64,000 bases of DNA from Altererythrobacter sp. B11 (GTDB taxonomy: Bacteria; Pseudomonadota; Alphaproteobacteria; Sphingomonadales; Sphingomonadaceae). Below, piece after piece: positions 35,019 through 43,825 of this stretch (its first letter is position 1; every line of letters begins with the position of its first letter). The stretch lies in the NCBI RefSeq assembly GCF_003569745.1, contig NZ_AP018498.1:1277001-1341000 (forward strand), read 5' to 3'. The notes beneath the pieces are model-generated. The model was given only the letters and a program-made list of their open reading frames with translations, was not told where the DNA came from and ran no database searches. Both the position numbers and the translations under genes were made by a program.

Positions 35019-36452
35019 TCATTCATGCCAGCTGACGCCGTCGCGTTCGGCCAGCGCGATCGCCGCGCTCGGCCCCCAGCTTCCCGCGCTGTAGGTGCGC
35101 GGCGTCAGGCCTTCCTTGCGCCATTGTTCGCGGATGGCATCCACCCAGGCCCATTGCGCCTCCACCTCGTCGCGCCGGACGAACAGCGTCTGGTCGCATT
35201 CGATCAGGTCCAGCAGCAGCCGTTCATAGGCGATGCGGCGATGCACGCCGGTGAAGGCGTCGGGCATGGCGATTTCCAGCGGCACGGCGCGCAGGCTCAT
35301 CCCCTCGCGGTCGAGGCCCGGCACCTTGGCCATCAGCGAAAGCGTGATGTTCTCTTCCGGCTGGATCCCGATCAGCAACTGGTTGGGCACGGTGCGCGTG
35401 CCGCTGAAGATCGAATGGGGGATGCAGCGAAACTGGACGAGGATTTCCGTCCGCCGCTTGGGCAGCCGCTTGCCGGTGCGCAGGTAGAAGGGCACGCCCT
35501 TCCACCGCCAATTGTCGACATGGGCCTTCAGCGCCACGAAGGTTTCGGTGTCGCTTTCGCGGCCCAGTTCCTCGTCATAGCCGGGGACGATCTGCCCGCC
35601 GGTGGCGCCGGCGCGATACTGGCCGGTCACGCTTTCGCCGGGGCCGATGGGGCGCAGTGCGCGCAGCACCTTCACCTTCTCGTCACGCACGGCGCTGGAA
35701 TCGAAGCTGGTCGGCGGTTCCATGGCCACCAGCGCCAGCAGCTGCAGCATGTGGTTCTGCACCATGTCGCGCAGCGCGCCCGCCTCGTCATAGAAATCGA
35801 CGCGGCTTTCCAGGCCCACCGTTTCGGCCACGGTGATCTGCACATGGTCGATATGCTGGGAATTCCACAGCGGTTCGAACATGATGTTGGCAAAGCGCAG
35901 CGCGATCAGGTTCTGCACCGTCTCCTTGCCCAGATAGTGATCGATGCGGAAAATGCGGCTTTCGGGGAAGGCCGCGGCCACCGCGTCGTTGATCTCCCGG
36001 CTGGAGGCGAGATCGATGCCGAGCGGCTTTTCCAGGCTGATCCGCGCGCCTTCGCCGGTCAGCCCCGCGCCCTGCAAACCCTTGATCGTGGTTTCGAACA
36101 GGCTGGGCGCGGTGGACAGGAAGATCGCCAGCTTCTCCCCCGGGCGCGCGGCCTTTTCCGCCACCGCCTTGAAGCCGGCCGGGTCTTTCACGTCCAGCGG
36201 CTGGTAGCTCAGCCGGTTGAGGAAATCGGCCATGCCGCTGCGCCGGTTGGCGGGCATGAACTTTTCCAGCGCGGCGCGGGCGAAATTGCGGAACTCCGCA
36301 TCGCTCATCTCCGAACGGGCGGTGCCCACGATGCGCAGATCGGGGTCCAGCAAACCATCGGAATGCAGCGCGCACAGCGAAGGCAGCAGCATCCGCTGGG
36401 CAAGATCGCCCGTGGCGCCGAACAACAGCAGCGCATCGGCCGTCGAACTCAT
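35019..36452 (-). CDS. zwf: Glucose-6-phosphate dehydrogenase Zwf
   Basis: This 477-aa enzyme begins the operon. The start is ATG 36452 with GAGAGG about 8 nt upstream; a longer open frame 5' of it is not coding. The Rossmann motif LLFGATGDLAQRML, the substrate motif RIDHYLGKETVQN with the active-site His and Lys, and VEKPLGIDL (here SLEKPLGIDLA) are typical. It makes 6-phosphogluconolactone and NAD(P)H. The 94 nt upstream, to the transglutaminase gene, should contain the operon promoter. Confidence 0.97.
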   Translation of the reverse strand: MSSTADALLLFGATGDLAQRMLLPSLCALHSDGLLDPDLRIVGTARSEMSDAEFRNFARAALEKFMPANRRSGMADFLNRLSYQPLDVKDPAGFKAVAEKAARPGEKLAIFLSTAPSLFETTIKGLQGAGLTGEGARISLEKPLGIDLASSREINDAVAAAFPESRIFRIDHYLGKETVQNLIALRFANIMFEPLWNSQHIDHVQITVAETVGLESRVDFYDEAGALRDMVQNHMLQLLALVAMEPPTSFDSSAVRDEKVKVLRALRPIGPGESVTGQYRAGATGGQIVPGYDEELGRESDTETFVALKAHVDNWRWKGVPFYLRTGKRLPKRRTEILVQFRCIPHSIFSGTRTVPNQLLIGIQPEENITLSLMAKVPGLDREGMSLRAVPLEIAMPDAFTGVHRRIAYERLLLDLIECDQTLFVRRDEVEAQWAWVDAIREQWRKEGLTPRTYSAGSWGPSAAIALAERDGVSWHE

Positions 36453-36546
36453 GAAAAAGCCTCTCCCACAATGGAAACGAATTAGGCCGACCCTGCCCGC
36501 AGAACCCTTATGCTGCACCGCCGCAGGCCATGCGGCAAGAGAAAGA

Positions 36547-37386
36547 TCAGCCGTTCGCCCGCACGGAAACGGTCTTTTCGCCAAAGCGCGCTTCGCCGAA
36601 ACTGGTCATGAAGCTGACATCGGCCGCATCGCGGCCCACGCCGATCTTGGCCGTCTCCGCAGGGTCCGCCATGCCGGTGGCGTCCACGATCTGCCAGCTT
36701 CCACCGCCGGCAATGGTGGGATCGCGCAGGAACACTTCGGCCACGGCATGGAAATCGGGCGGCTCCACGCCGGGGGCATAGGCGCTGACATAGCGGGCCG
36801 GGATGGCCGAGGCGCGGGCGAGCGAGATCACCACATGGGCATAGTCGCGGCAGATGCCGCGCCGCTCCACGAAGCTGTCCAGCGCGGTGGTGTGGGTATC
36901 GCTGCTGCCCGGTTCGTAGCGGAAGCGTTCCGCCACCCAGTCGCGGATCGCGGCGATGCGCGCGCCGCCCTGCAGGCCGCCGAACTCCGCCTCCACGAAG
37001 GGCTGGAACGGTGCGCCGGGGCAATAGCGGGAATCGAACAGATATTGCACCGTGTCCGCCGGCAGCAGATGCGGATCGAGCCCGCCCAGGGTGGCGAGAT
37101 CGGCAGTGATGCGGCGCGGCTCCACCCGCGCGGCATAGCGGACCTCGATCGGGCCGGTGGCGCGCAACCAGATACGTTCCCCGATCCCGTCATGCGCCGC
37201 GATACGCGCCACATGATCCGCCTCGCTCATCGTGGTGGAGGTTTCCAGGATTTCCTGCTCGGGGATCGCCGCCGCCTCGAACTGGAGGAGGACGTCGCCG
37301 ACGCCTTCGAGGGCGAAGGAGAATTGCGTTTCGATTTCGATAGCCATGGGCTGGCAATGCTCCGCCGCCGGGGAGTTTCCGGTCAT
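36547..37386 (-). CDS. Transglutaminase-like cysteine protease family protein
   Basis: This 279-aa protein has a beta-rich N-terminal domain and a transglutaminase core with the triad Cys (RRGICRDYAH), His (PDFHAVAEVFL) and Asp (IVDATGMAD). Such bacterial proteins are probably peptidases or amidases. The ATG at 37386 overlaps the YjbQ stop (ATGA), suggesting coupling; ATG 37347 (MAIEIETQF) is an alternative closer to usual family starts. The cytoplasmic location is inferred from the lack of a signal peptide. Confidence 0.85.
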   Translation of the reverse strand: MTGNSPAAEHCQPMAIEIETQFSFALEGVGDVLLQFEAAAIPEQEILETSTTMSEADHVARIAAHDGIGERIWLRATGPIEVRYAARVEPRRITADLATLGGLDPHLLPADTVQYLFDSRYCPGAPFQPFVEAEFGGLQGGARIAAIRDWVAERFRYEPGSSDTHTTALDSFVERRGICRDYAHVVISLARASAIPARYVSAYAPGVEPPDFHAVAEVFLRDPTIAGGGSWQIVDATGMADPAETAKIGVGRDAADVSFMTSFGEARFGEKTVSVRANG

Positions 37387-37799
37387 TCGCCGATTATATG
37401 CGCCACGATGTTGCGGCGATGCGGCACGGCGCGATGTTCGATCAGGTAAATCCCCTGCCAGGTGCCCAGCGCCATGCGCCCTTCGGCCACCGGCACGGTC
37501 AGGCTGTTGCCGGTCAGCATCGCCTTGATATGCGCGGGCATATCGTCCGGCCCTTCATCGTCATGCTCGTAATGCCGGCCTTCGGGCACTGCCTTGTCCA
37601 GCCAGCGCAGCAGGTCGCGCTTTACCGCCGGGGCGGCATTTTCATTGATCGTCAGCGAGGCGGAGGTGTGGCGGCAGAACAGCGTGAGCAACCCCGTCTC
37701 GATCCCCGTGCCGCCCAGCCAGCCGGCGACCTCGCCGGTGAACTCGACAAGGCCGGCCCCATGGGTGGCGATGGTGAAGCGGGTCTGCGCCTGTTGCAT
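37383..37799 (-). CDS. YjbQ/UPF0047 family protein
   Basis: This 138-aa protein has the UPF0047 signature: LFCRHTSASLTINENA, then YEHDDEGPDDMPAHIKAML, SLTVPVAEGRMALGTWQGIYL and EHR near the C terminus. The family binds metal through conserved His/Asp residues and has weak thiamine-phosphate synthase activity in vitro. It is coupled to the transglutaminase-like gene. A role there is not established. Confidence 0.92.
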   Translation of the reverse strand: MQQAQTRFTIATHGAGLVEFTGEVAGWLGGTGIETGLLTLFCRHTSASLTINENAAPAVKRDLLRWLDKAVPEGRHYEHDDEGPDDMPAHIKAMLTGNSLTVPVAEGRMALGTWQGIYLIEHRAVPHRRNIVAHIIGE

Positions 37800-37916
37800 G
37801 GCCGCGGCTATAGCGGCGCGTCTTGTTCACTGCGAGGGGCTTGGCGGTCGCGCAGGGTGCGAGTAGGACTTCGTCAACAGAGCGGCAGGGGCCGTTGTCG
37901 GTGGGAGAAGGAAGAT

Positions 37917-38330
37917 ATGGGCGGGTTTCGCAAACGCCATGCAGCCGCGGCCGTCGCGCTGGCGGCGATGGGGCTGGGCACCGCTCCGCCGGCGCTGGCG
38001 CATCATTCCTTCGCGGTGTTCTTCGATCCGCAGAAGATGGTCACCATCACCGGGACCGTCACCGCCTTCCGCTTCACCAATCCGCACGGCACCATCGCGC
38101 TGGACGTTAAGAAGCCCGATGGCAGCGTGGAGAAATGGCGCGTGGAAACCAATGCGCCGGTGGTGCTCACCCGCCGCGGCTGGACGCGGCAGAGCCTGAA
38201 GCCCGGCGATGTGGTGACGATCGAAGGCTGGGCCGCGCGCGACGGCAAGCCCTACCTGCGCCTGCGCATGGCGCGCGACGCGCAGGGCAAGCCCATCGGC
38301 CAGACCGCCTTCGGCATCACCGATGAATAG
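37917..38330 (+). CDS. DUF6152 secreted protein (pair 1, first gene)
   Basis: This 137-aa exported protein has a signal peptide ending at ALA-HHSF. HHSFAVFFDPQKMVTITGTV, FRFTNPHGTIALDV and SLKPGDVVTIEGW are DUF6152 features, a small beta-barrel OB-like fold. The mature protein begins with two histidines, a possible metal site. AAGGA lies 5 nt before ATG 37917. It overlaps the next gene by 8 nt. Another copy of this pair lies at 51859-53055. The function of the family is unknown. Confidence 0.85.
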   Translation: MGGFRKRHAAAAVALAAMGLGTAPPALAHHSFAVFFDPQKMVTITGTVTAFRFTNPHGTIALDVKKPDGSVEKWRVETNAPVVLTRRGWTRQSLKPGDVVTIEGWAARDGKPYLRLRMARDAQGKPIGQTAFGITDE

Positions 38331-39138
38331 GCCCGGCCGGATGATGCGCCCGCTCCGCATGCCGCTGATCGCGCCTTTGATGGCGTTGGCCGCGCTGTGC
38401 CTGCCCGCCGCCGCGCTTGCGCAGGGGGATGGCGCGCCGCCCGATCTGGAAGGCTTCTGGGCCCCCGTGTTCGACATGGGCGATCCCGATCCGAAGATGG
38501 TGGCCGAACTGCCGGCGGACACGGTCATCATCGCGGATTCCGGCGTGGCCGAGTTTCCGCGCATGGAATTCGGCGGGCTCAAGCTCACGCCCCAGGCGCT
38601 GGAGCATGCGAAAAGCTGGCAGCCGACCGATGACATGACGCTGGACCGCGTGTGCGTGCCGCCTTCCATCGTCTATTCGGTGCAGGGACCGTTCCCCTTC
38701 GAAGTGCACCAGACGAAGGATCTCATCGCCTTCAAATACGAATATTTCGATCAGGTGCGGCTGATCTTCATGGACGGCCGCGGCCATCCGCCGGCCGATG
38801 CGCCGCACAGCAAGATGGGCCATTCCATCGGCCATTGGGAAGGTGATGAGCTGGTGGTGGACACCACCCATATCGCCCCCTCCACCATCACCAACAACGG
38901 GCTGGACCACACCGCCGACGTCCACATGGTCGAACGCTATCGCCTCAGCCCGGATGGCAAGAAGCTGATGGCGATGCAGTGGTTCTCCGATCCGGAAGTG
39001 CTGGAAAACAACGGTGCCCGCTGGATCGAATGGGACCGGCGGCCGGGGCAATATGTCTTTCCCTATGAATGCGATCCCAGCTTCGCGCTGGAATACCAGC
39101 AAATGAGTGAGGGCGGAAAGGCGGCCGAGGGCCAGTGA
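38323..39138 (+). CDS. Secreted protein of the DUF6152-partner family (pair 1, second gene)
   Basis: This 271-aa exported protein has a signal peptide ending near ALAQG. The core CVPPSIVYSVQGPFPFEVHQ, then FMDGRGHPP, GHSIGHWEGDELVVDTTHIA and a C-terminal YECDPS recur, with variation, in the gene at 52273-53055. The repeated histidines and the GHWEGD motif suggest a compact beta domain. No enzyme family is recognised. It overlaps the DUF6152 gene by 8 nt, so the two are translated together. Confidence 0.82.
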   Translation: MNRPGRMMRPLRMPLIAPLMALAALCLPAAALAQGDGAPPDLEGFWAPVFDMGDPDPKMVAELPADTVIIADSGVAEFPRMEFGGLKLTPQALEHAKSWQPTDDMTLDRVCVPPSIVYSVQGPFPFEVHQTKDLIAFKYEYFDQVRLIFMDGRGHPPADAPHSKMGHSIGHWEGDELVVDTTHIAPSTITNNGLDHTADVHMVERYRLSPDGKKLMAMQWFSDPEVLENNGARWIEWDRRPGQYVFPYECDPSFALEYQQMSEGGKAAEGQ

Positions 39139-39159
39139 TGCGCGCTTTGGACGGGCGCG

Positions 39160-39446
39160 CGTCCTTCGACAGGCTCAGGACGAGCGGGGGGGGGGTGTCA
39201 TCCCTTGCCTAACCTGACCTTCGTCATCCCCGCGCAGGCGGGGATCCGGGGCGGCAAGGGCCGGCGCTGACTGGATTCCCGCCTACGCGGGAATGACGAA
39301 GAAGGGTGTCGTGGGGCGTGCTTTGCCCGCGCGGGAATGACGAAGGTGGCGAGGCAGGTCACAAAACCCGCCCGTCCTGAGCTTGTCGAAGGACGCGCGC
39401 TGCGTCTGGCGTTCCGGCTGGATTCCCGCCTGCGCGGGAATGACGA
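39160..39446. repeat. Cluster of dispersed inverted repeats
   Basis: This convergent gap (39139-39480, no gene) contains two kinds of repeats. CGTCCT-type elements occur at 39160-39183 and, inverted, at 39373-39395 (stem GTCCTTCGACA/TGTCGAAGGAC-like). GGATTCCCGCC-N-GCGGGAATGACGA elements occur at 39273-39299, 39420-39446 and, degenerate, at 39326-39342. A CCCCGCGCAGGCGGGG variant lies inverted at 39221-39247. All are common small palindromic repeats in proteobacterial genomes. Confidence 0.8.
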
Positions 39447-39480
39447 AGAAACAAAGGGATGTGTTCTGGCCACCCGCTCC

Positions 39481-39999
39481 TCAGCGGATCCGCTTCACCC
39501 GCACCGGGCGCTGCCCTGAATAGCGCAGCTGGAAGCTGCCCAGCGCTGCGCGGCTGATCTCCACCGGCGCGCCGGGGCGGGGCGGGCTGTAGGAGAAGGG
39601 CACGGCATCCACGAATTGCCACTGCGCGCCATCCGCCAGTGTCAGCAGGAAGACGCCGGGGCCGAGCTGTTCCGCCGCGCGCACTTGCGCCTCCACCCGG
39701 TCCGGTTCCTGCTCCCTTTCGTCCCGCTCGACCCGGCGGGGGAGGGCTTCGGCTCCGAAGCCTTCCGGCGGCGGTGGAGGCGCGGCGGTCGGCGCTGCTG
39801 GTGCGGCCTCACCGGAGATGAGCCGCTCCGCGCCCACGGTCTGGTCGTAGCAGGCGACGCGCGCGGGGACGTCGGCGATGCGCGCGCATTGACGCATGGT
39901 TCGCACGATCGCTTCGTAATCCGTACCCTGCGCAGTCGCGGCGGCGCCGCAGGCGAGCAGCAGCAGGGCGGCGAGGGCGGTGATGATCTGCCTGTTCAT
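39481..39999 (-). CDS. Exported protein of unknown function
   Basis: This 172-aa protein starts at ATG 39999. The signal peptide ends near AAATAQG (an LLACGAA variant could also be a lipobox). MRQCARIADVPARVACYD with its pair of cysteines is a recurrent N-terminal motif in alphaproteobacterial exported proteins. A Pro-rich linker precedes a beta-rich C-terminal domain (VFLLTLADGAQWQF to FQLRYSG). Function unknown. A strong hairpin lies upstream of it (40037-40080). Confidence 0.72.
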   Translation of the reverse strand: MNRQIITALAALLLLACGAAATAQGTDYEAIVRTMRQCARIADVPARVACYDQTVGAERLISGEAAPAAPTAAPPPPPEGFGAEALPRRVERDEREQEPDRVEAQVRAAEQLGPGVFLLTLADGAQWQFVDAVPFSYSPPRPGAPVEISRAALGSFQLRYSGQRPVRVKRIR

Positions 40000-40036
40000 G
40001 CTTGATCCTATCGCTCCGGCAAGGGAGGGGCCGAAC

Positions 40037-40080
40037 AATGGCGGCAGGCCCTTTTTTCAGGGAGGGGGCCTGCCGCCATT
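40037..40080. terminator. Strong hairpin after the TonB receptor gene
   Basis: A 14-bp perfect stem, AATGGCGGCAGGCC / GGCCTGCCGCCATT, encloses a 16-nt loop that holds a T6/A6 run. It lies 44 nt after the receptor stop on the minus strand and just before the 39481-39999 gene. It lacks a standard U-tail but is probably the terminator. Confidence 0.6.
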
Positions 40081-40123
40081 GCCAGTTTTCCCGGGCTGGG
40101 TGCCGGGAACCCGGTAGCCGCCG

Positions 40124-43100
40124 TTAGAGCTGCACCTTCACACCGATGTAGAAGCGGCGGCCCAGCACGTCATACTGGCTGGCGTTGTACGGGCTCGCTG
40201 CCTGTGGCCACCGGGGCGTGCCGTCGCCCAGCACGTCGTCGGTGAAATAGCCGACATAGGGCGGCGCCTTGTCGAACAGATTGTCCACCCCGCCGCGCAA
40301 GGTCACCTTGTCCATCAGCTCATAGCTGGCAGTGAGGTTGAACAGGTCATAGGCGGGTGCGCCGGCCACGTTGTTGTTCGTATCCGTGGCCGCCTGCGAC
40401 GCCTTGACCGAGGGCTTGTGCTGCCATTGCAGGCCCACCGTGGCCGGGCCGACCGAATAGTTCAGCCGGGTAAACAGCTTCCAGCGATAGGAACCGGCAT
40501 TGGTGCCCACTTCGCCGCCACCCAGCGTGCCCGCATAATCCACCAGCGGAATGGCGACCTGATCCGTGGTGGTGGCGAACTTGTCCAGATAGTTGAAGTT
40601 CACATTGGTGGAGATCGCGCCCGGCAGGCCGATGCCCACATCCTCGAACCGCAGCGCCCAGTCCAGCTGCACGTCCACGCCGGCGGTCTCGACCGCGCCC
40701 TGGTTGTCGTAATTGACCGTGACGACCTGCATATTGCCGTTCACATTGTCGCGCTCGATCCGCTGGCAGGCGTCATTGAGTTCGAAGTTCGGATTGAATT
40801 CGCTGGTGAAGCACTGGCGCAGCACCGAATCCAGGCCGAGCTGCGAAATGCCGTCGGTCAGCTTGATGTTGTAGTAATCCACCGACATGCGCAGGCGGCT
40901 GAGCCAGGGCGTATCCGTGGGCGCGGTGATCACGGCGCCGATCGTGTAGGTCTTGGCCGTTTCCTCGCGCAGGCCGTCGGCGCCTGCCAGCAGCTGGGTG
41001 AAATACTGGCCGCCCAGCAGGTAATCGTCGCGCCCGGCGGCGTAATAGATGGCGGAGCCATCAGCCCCCATCAGCTGGCGGCACAGCGCCTGCACCTGCG
41101 CGGCCGTGCCATTGGTGTTGAGATCGGGATTGGCCGAATAATTGCCGTAGCGAACGGGCGAGGTGTTGTTCTCCAGCGAGCAGGGATCGCCATCGCGCGA
41201 GAAGGTGAGCACGCTGGTGCGGGCGGTGAACAATTCGCCCAGGTTCGGCGCGCGGCTGGCCTTCTGATACCCGCCGCGGAACCGCAGCCAGTAAGTCGGC
41301 GCCCATTCGCCGTTGATCTTGTAGGTGCCGATGGTGCCCACGGAATCGTAGTCCGACAGGCGATAGCCCAGCTCCAGGTTCAGATCCTCCACGAAGGGCA
41401 GGTCCGAAAGCACCGGCACCAGCAATTCGCCATACAGCTCCTTCACCGAGGTGGAGCCCTTGGTGCTGGCCTGGGGGAAGGTGGTGGTGGTCTGGTAGAA
41501 GGACGATCCTTCATAGGCCGAACTGTCGGAATAGAATTCGAGCGAGTTCTTGCGATAGGCCGCGCCGACGGCAAAGCGCAGCTGCCCGCCCGGCAGGTCG
41601 AACAGGCCGCCCTGCAGGTTTGCTTCCAGCAGATCCTGCGAGATGCGATTTTCGAACTGCACGTCGGCGCTGCTGGCCAGATCGCAATCCGCGCTGAAGG
41701 CGGAATCCACGATAAAGGGGCTCAGCCCGCTCTCGCAGCTGGCGGTGGCGCCATAGCGCTGGCCATCATTGCCCAGGGCGAAGAAGTTCCGCCCGAAATT
41801 GGGCGAGGTGAGGATGGCGCGGAACCGCTCCAGCGCCACCAGCCCGATCAGATTGGTCTTGGCGATCGTCTCGCCGTGGGAACCGATGAAGTCCCAGGTG
41901 AAATCAGTGCCGGGGATGGAGCCTTCGAAGCCCAGCTGGATCTGGAAGGTGTTGTTGAAATTCTCCGTCCCGCGGCGGCCGAAGGCATCGAGCGAATAAT
42001 TCGCCGTCCACGGTGCGTTGGGATTGGGCCGGCTGTTCAGCAAGGCCGCGATATTGCCGGGGACAGGGAACACCTCCTTGTTGGTGCAGCCACCCACCGG
42101 GCCGCAATTGAGGCCGTAACGCCCGCCGGCCATGAAATCGGGATTGGTGTTGCCATTGGGCAGGACGGAGGAGACCTTGTAGTCCGCCTCGTTATTGATC
42201 CACGTGCTGCCGGTATAGATCTGGTCGTTGTAAGGGATCTCGGTCCCCGTGGAGCCCAGCAGCACCGTGTTGAAGGACACGGAGCGGGTCTGCGTGCGCG
42301 CGAAATAGGCCTGGCCGATGAAGGTCGCCCAGTCGGTCAGATCGTATTTCCCCTTGGCGAAGAAGGAATAGCGATCCTGCGGCGAGGAGAGGATGCGATC
42401 GGGATTGTTCTGTTCCAGCAGGCCGGTGTCCAGCACCTTGCGCGTCAGCCCCCCGTCCGTGCCGCCCTGATAGTTCAGCAGCAGCGGGTAATAGACGCCC
42501 CCCACCGTGCGCGAGGTGTTGGTCCACAGCGAGCCGTCGTCGTTCAGATAGAGTGAGGATGTGCCCGGCACCGCCACCGGCGCGCCGGGGAAATAGGATG
42601 TCAGCAGCGCTTCGTTGAAGGGATTGGTCCCCCCGGTGGAGACGTAGTTTTCCGAGAGGAAGAACTCCTCCCCGCGCACCGTGGGGTCGCTCTGCGCCCG
42701 GCGGAAGGATTTGCGGTCGCGCCGCAGCAGCTGCTCGCGCTTGTAATATTCCATGCCCAGGATCACGCTGCCCCGGCCATCGTCCAGCGAGGCGCCGATC
42801 AGGCTGGATACGCGATATTCCTCGCCCCCGCCCTGCGGTGAGAAGCTGACCTGCCCATCGAAATCGACGCCGGTGAAATCGTCCTTGAGGATGAAATTGA
42901 CCACGCCACCCACGGCATCCGCGCCATAGGTGGAGGATGCGCCGCCGGTGATGATCTCCACCCGCTGGATGGCGGCGGAGGGTATGGAGTTGATGTCGAT
43001 CACGCCGGTGCCGTTGATCGGCGTCGCGCGCCGCCCGTCGAGCAGCACGAGATTGCGGTTGGCGCCCAGCTGGCGCAGGCTGACCGTGGAAATGCCCGGC

Positions 43101-43444
43101 GTGCTGTTGGCGTTGGGCTGGATGTCCGCCGTGTCGAACTGCGTCAGGGCCGGGCTGAATTGCGGCAGCTTGTTGAGATTGGCCTCCAGATTCACCGCGC
43201 TGCTCTGTTCGATCAGCTCGGAATCGACCGTCACGATCGGGCTGGTGGCGGTGTAGTCAGGCCGCTGGATGCGCGATCCGGTCACCACGATGCGGTTTTC
43301 GGCGGGCGCGGCGGCCTCGCTGCGCTGCGCCTCCGGCTCGTTGCCTTGCTCAGCCTGCTGGGCGTGGGCGGGCGCAGCCGCCGCGATCGCACAGGCGGCA
43401 CCGGCCAGAAGGATGGCCCTGTGCGTCTTTCCGTTTCTGCTCAT
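40124..43444 (-). CDS. Large TonB-dependent receptor (1106 aa)
   Basis: The signal peptide ends at AHA-QQ near residue 28. After an acidic linker comes NRIVVTGSRIQRPDY, the start of the plug domain, then VSLRQLGANRNLVLLDGRR and RVEIITGGASSTYGADAVGG. The rest is a long beta-barrel ending in YIGVKVQL. The size and the (I/V)VTGSRI motif are those of the sphingomonad receptors often tied to complex carbohydrate or aromatic uptake. No transport partner or regulator is adjacent, so the substrate is unknown. The gap 43445-43825 upstream should hold the promoter. Confidence 0.94.
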   Translation of the reverse strand: MSRNGKTHRAILLAGAACAIAAAAPAHAQQAEQGNEPEAQRSEAAAPAENRIVVTGSRIQRPDYTATSPIVTVDSELIEQSSAVNLEANLNKLPQFSPALTQFDTADIQPNANSTPGISTVSLRQLGANRNLVLLDGRRATPINGTGVIDINSIPSAAIQRVEIITGGASSTYGADAVGGVVNFILKDDFTGVDFDGQVSFSPQGGGEEYRVSSLIGASLDDGRGSVILGMEYYKREQLLRRDRKSFRRAQSDPTVRGEEFFLSENYVSTGGTNPFNEALLTSYFPGAPVAVPGTSSLYLNDDGSLWTNTSRTVGGVYYPLLLNYQGGTDGGLTRKVLDTGLLEQNNPDRILSSPQDRYSFFAKGKYDLTDWATFIGQAYFARTQTRSVSFNTVLLGSTGTEIPYNDQIYTGSTWINNEADYKVSSVLPNGNTNPDFMAGGRYGLNCGPVGGCTNKEVFPVPGNIAALLNSRPNPNAPWTANYSLDAFGRRGTENFNNTFQIQLGFEGSIPGTDFTWDFIGSHGETIAKTNLIGLVALERFRAILTSPNFGRNFFALGNDGQRYGATASCESGLSPFIVDSAFSADCDLASSADVQFENRISQDLLEANLQGGLFDLPGGQLRFAVGAAYRKNSLEFYSDSSAYEGSSFYQTTTTFPQASTKGSTSVKELYGELLVPVLSDLPFVEDLNLELGYRLSDYDSVGTIGTYKINGEWAPTYWLRFRGGYQKASRAPNLGELFTARTSVLTFSRDGDPCSLENNTSPVRYGNYSANPDLNTNGTAAQVQALCRQLMGADGSAIYYAAGRDDYLLGGQYFTQLLAGADGLREETAKTYTIGAVITAPTDTPWLSRLRMSVDYYNIKLTDGISQLGLDSVLRQCFTSEFNPNFELNDACQRIERDNVNGNMQVVTVNYDNQGAVETAGVDVQLDWALRFEDVGIGLPGAISTNVNFNYLDKFATTTDQVAIPLVDYAGTLGGGEVGTNAGSYRWKLFTRLNYSVGPATVGLQWQHKPSVKASQAATDTNNNVAGAPAYDLFNLTASYELMDKVTLRGGVDNLFDKAPPYVGYFTDDVLGDGTPRWPQAASPYNASQYDVLGRRFYIGVKVQL

Positions 43445-43825
43445 GTCCTGACTCTCCCCTTGTCAGTGCCTCCGCCGCCGGGGCGGGGCGCCCTTGTCTG
43501 GTCTGGGGATGCGACCGCACCCCAGCGCCGTGATGCGGATGGGGGAAGCGCTCATCGCGCCGCGGCGCGCCGCCGGCGCGGGCCGACGTCTGACGGTTCT
43601 GCGAGCAGTGAACCCTCTCCCCTCCCGGGCGGGGCGGCTTCTGCGTCCACCCCTTCCCGGCAGGATCGGTATCATTCCAAAATGATTCGTCCAACAAATA
43701 GTTTAAGTGAGCATTATTAGGGAGCGAACCACAATTGCGGCAGACGGCACGGCGCTCGCGCTGGTGGGCCAGCGCGGCAGGTTCCAAATCAGGAGGGGAA
43801 GGCCGGCGCGTGCCGCCCGTTTCGT
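43445..43825 (-). promoter_or_regulatory. Intergenic region upstream of the 1106-aa TonB receptor
   Basis: This 381-nt gap runs from the receptor start to the rimO stop. It contains an AT-rich patch near 43675-43725, the likely promoter, but no convincing -35/-10 pair. No gene was recognised in it. Confidence 0.35.

Noticed and set aside
40418-42556. Plus-strand frame of about 700 codons opposite the 1106-aa receptor
   Set aside because: It is antisense to a well-supported TonB receptor with a signal peptide.
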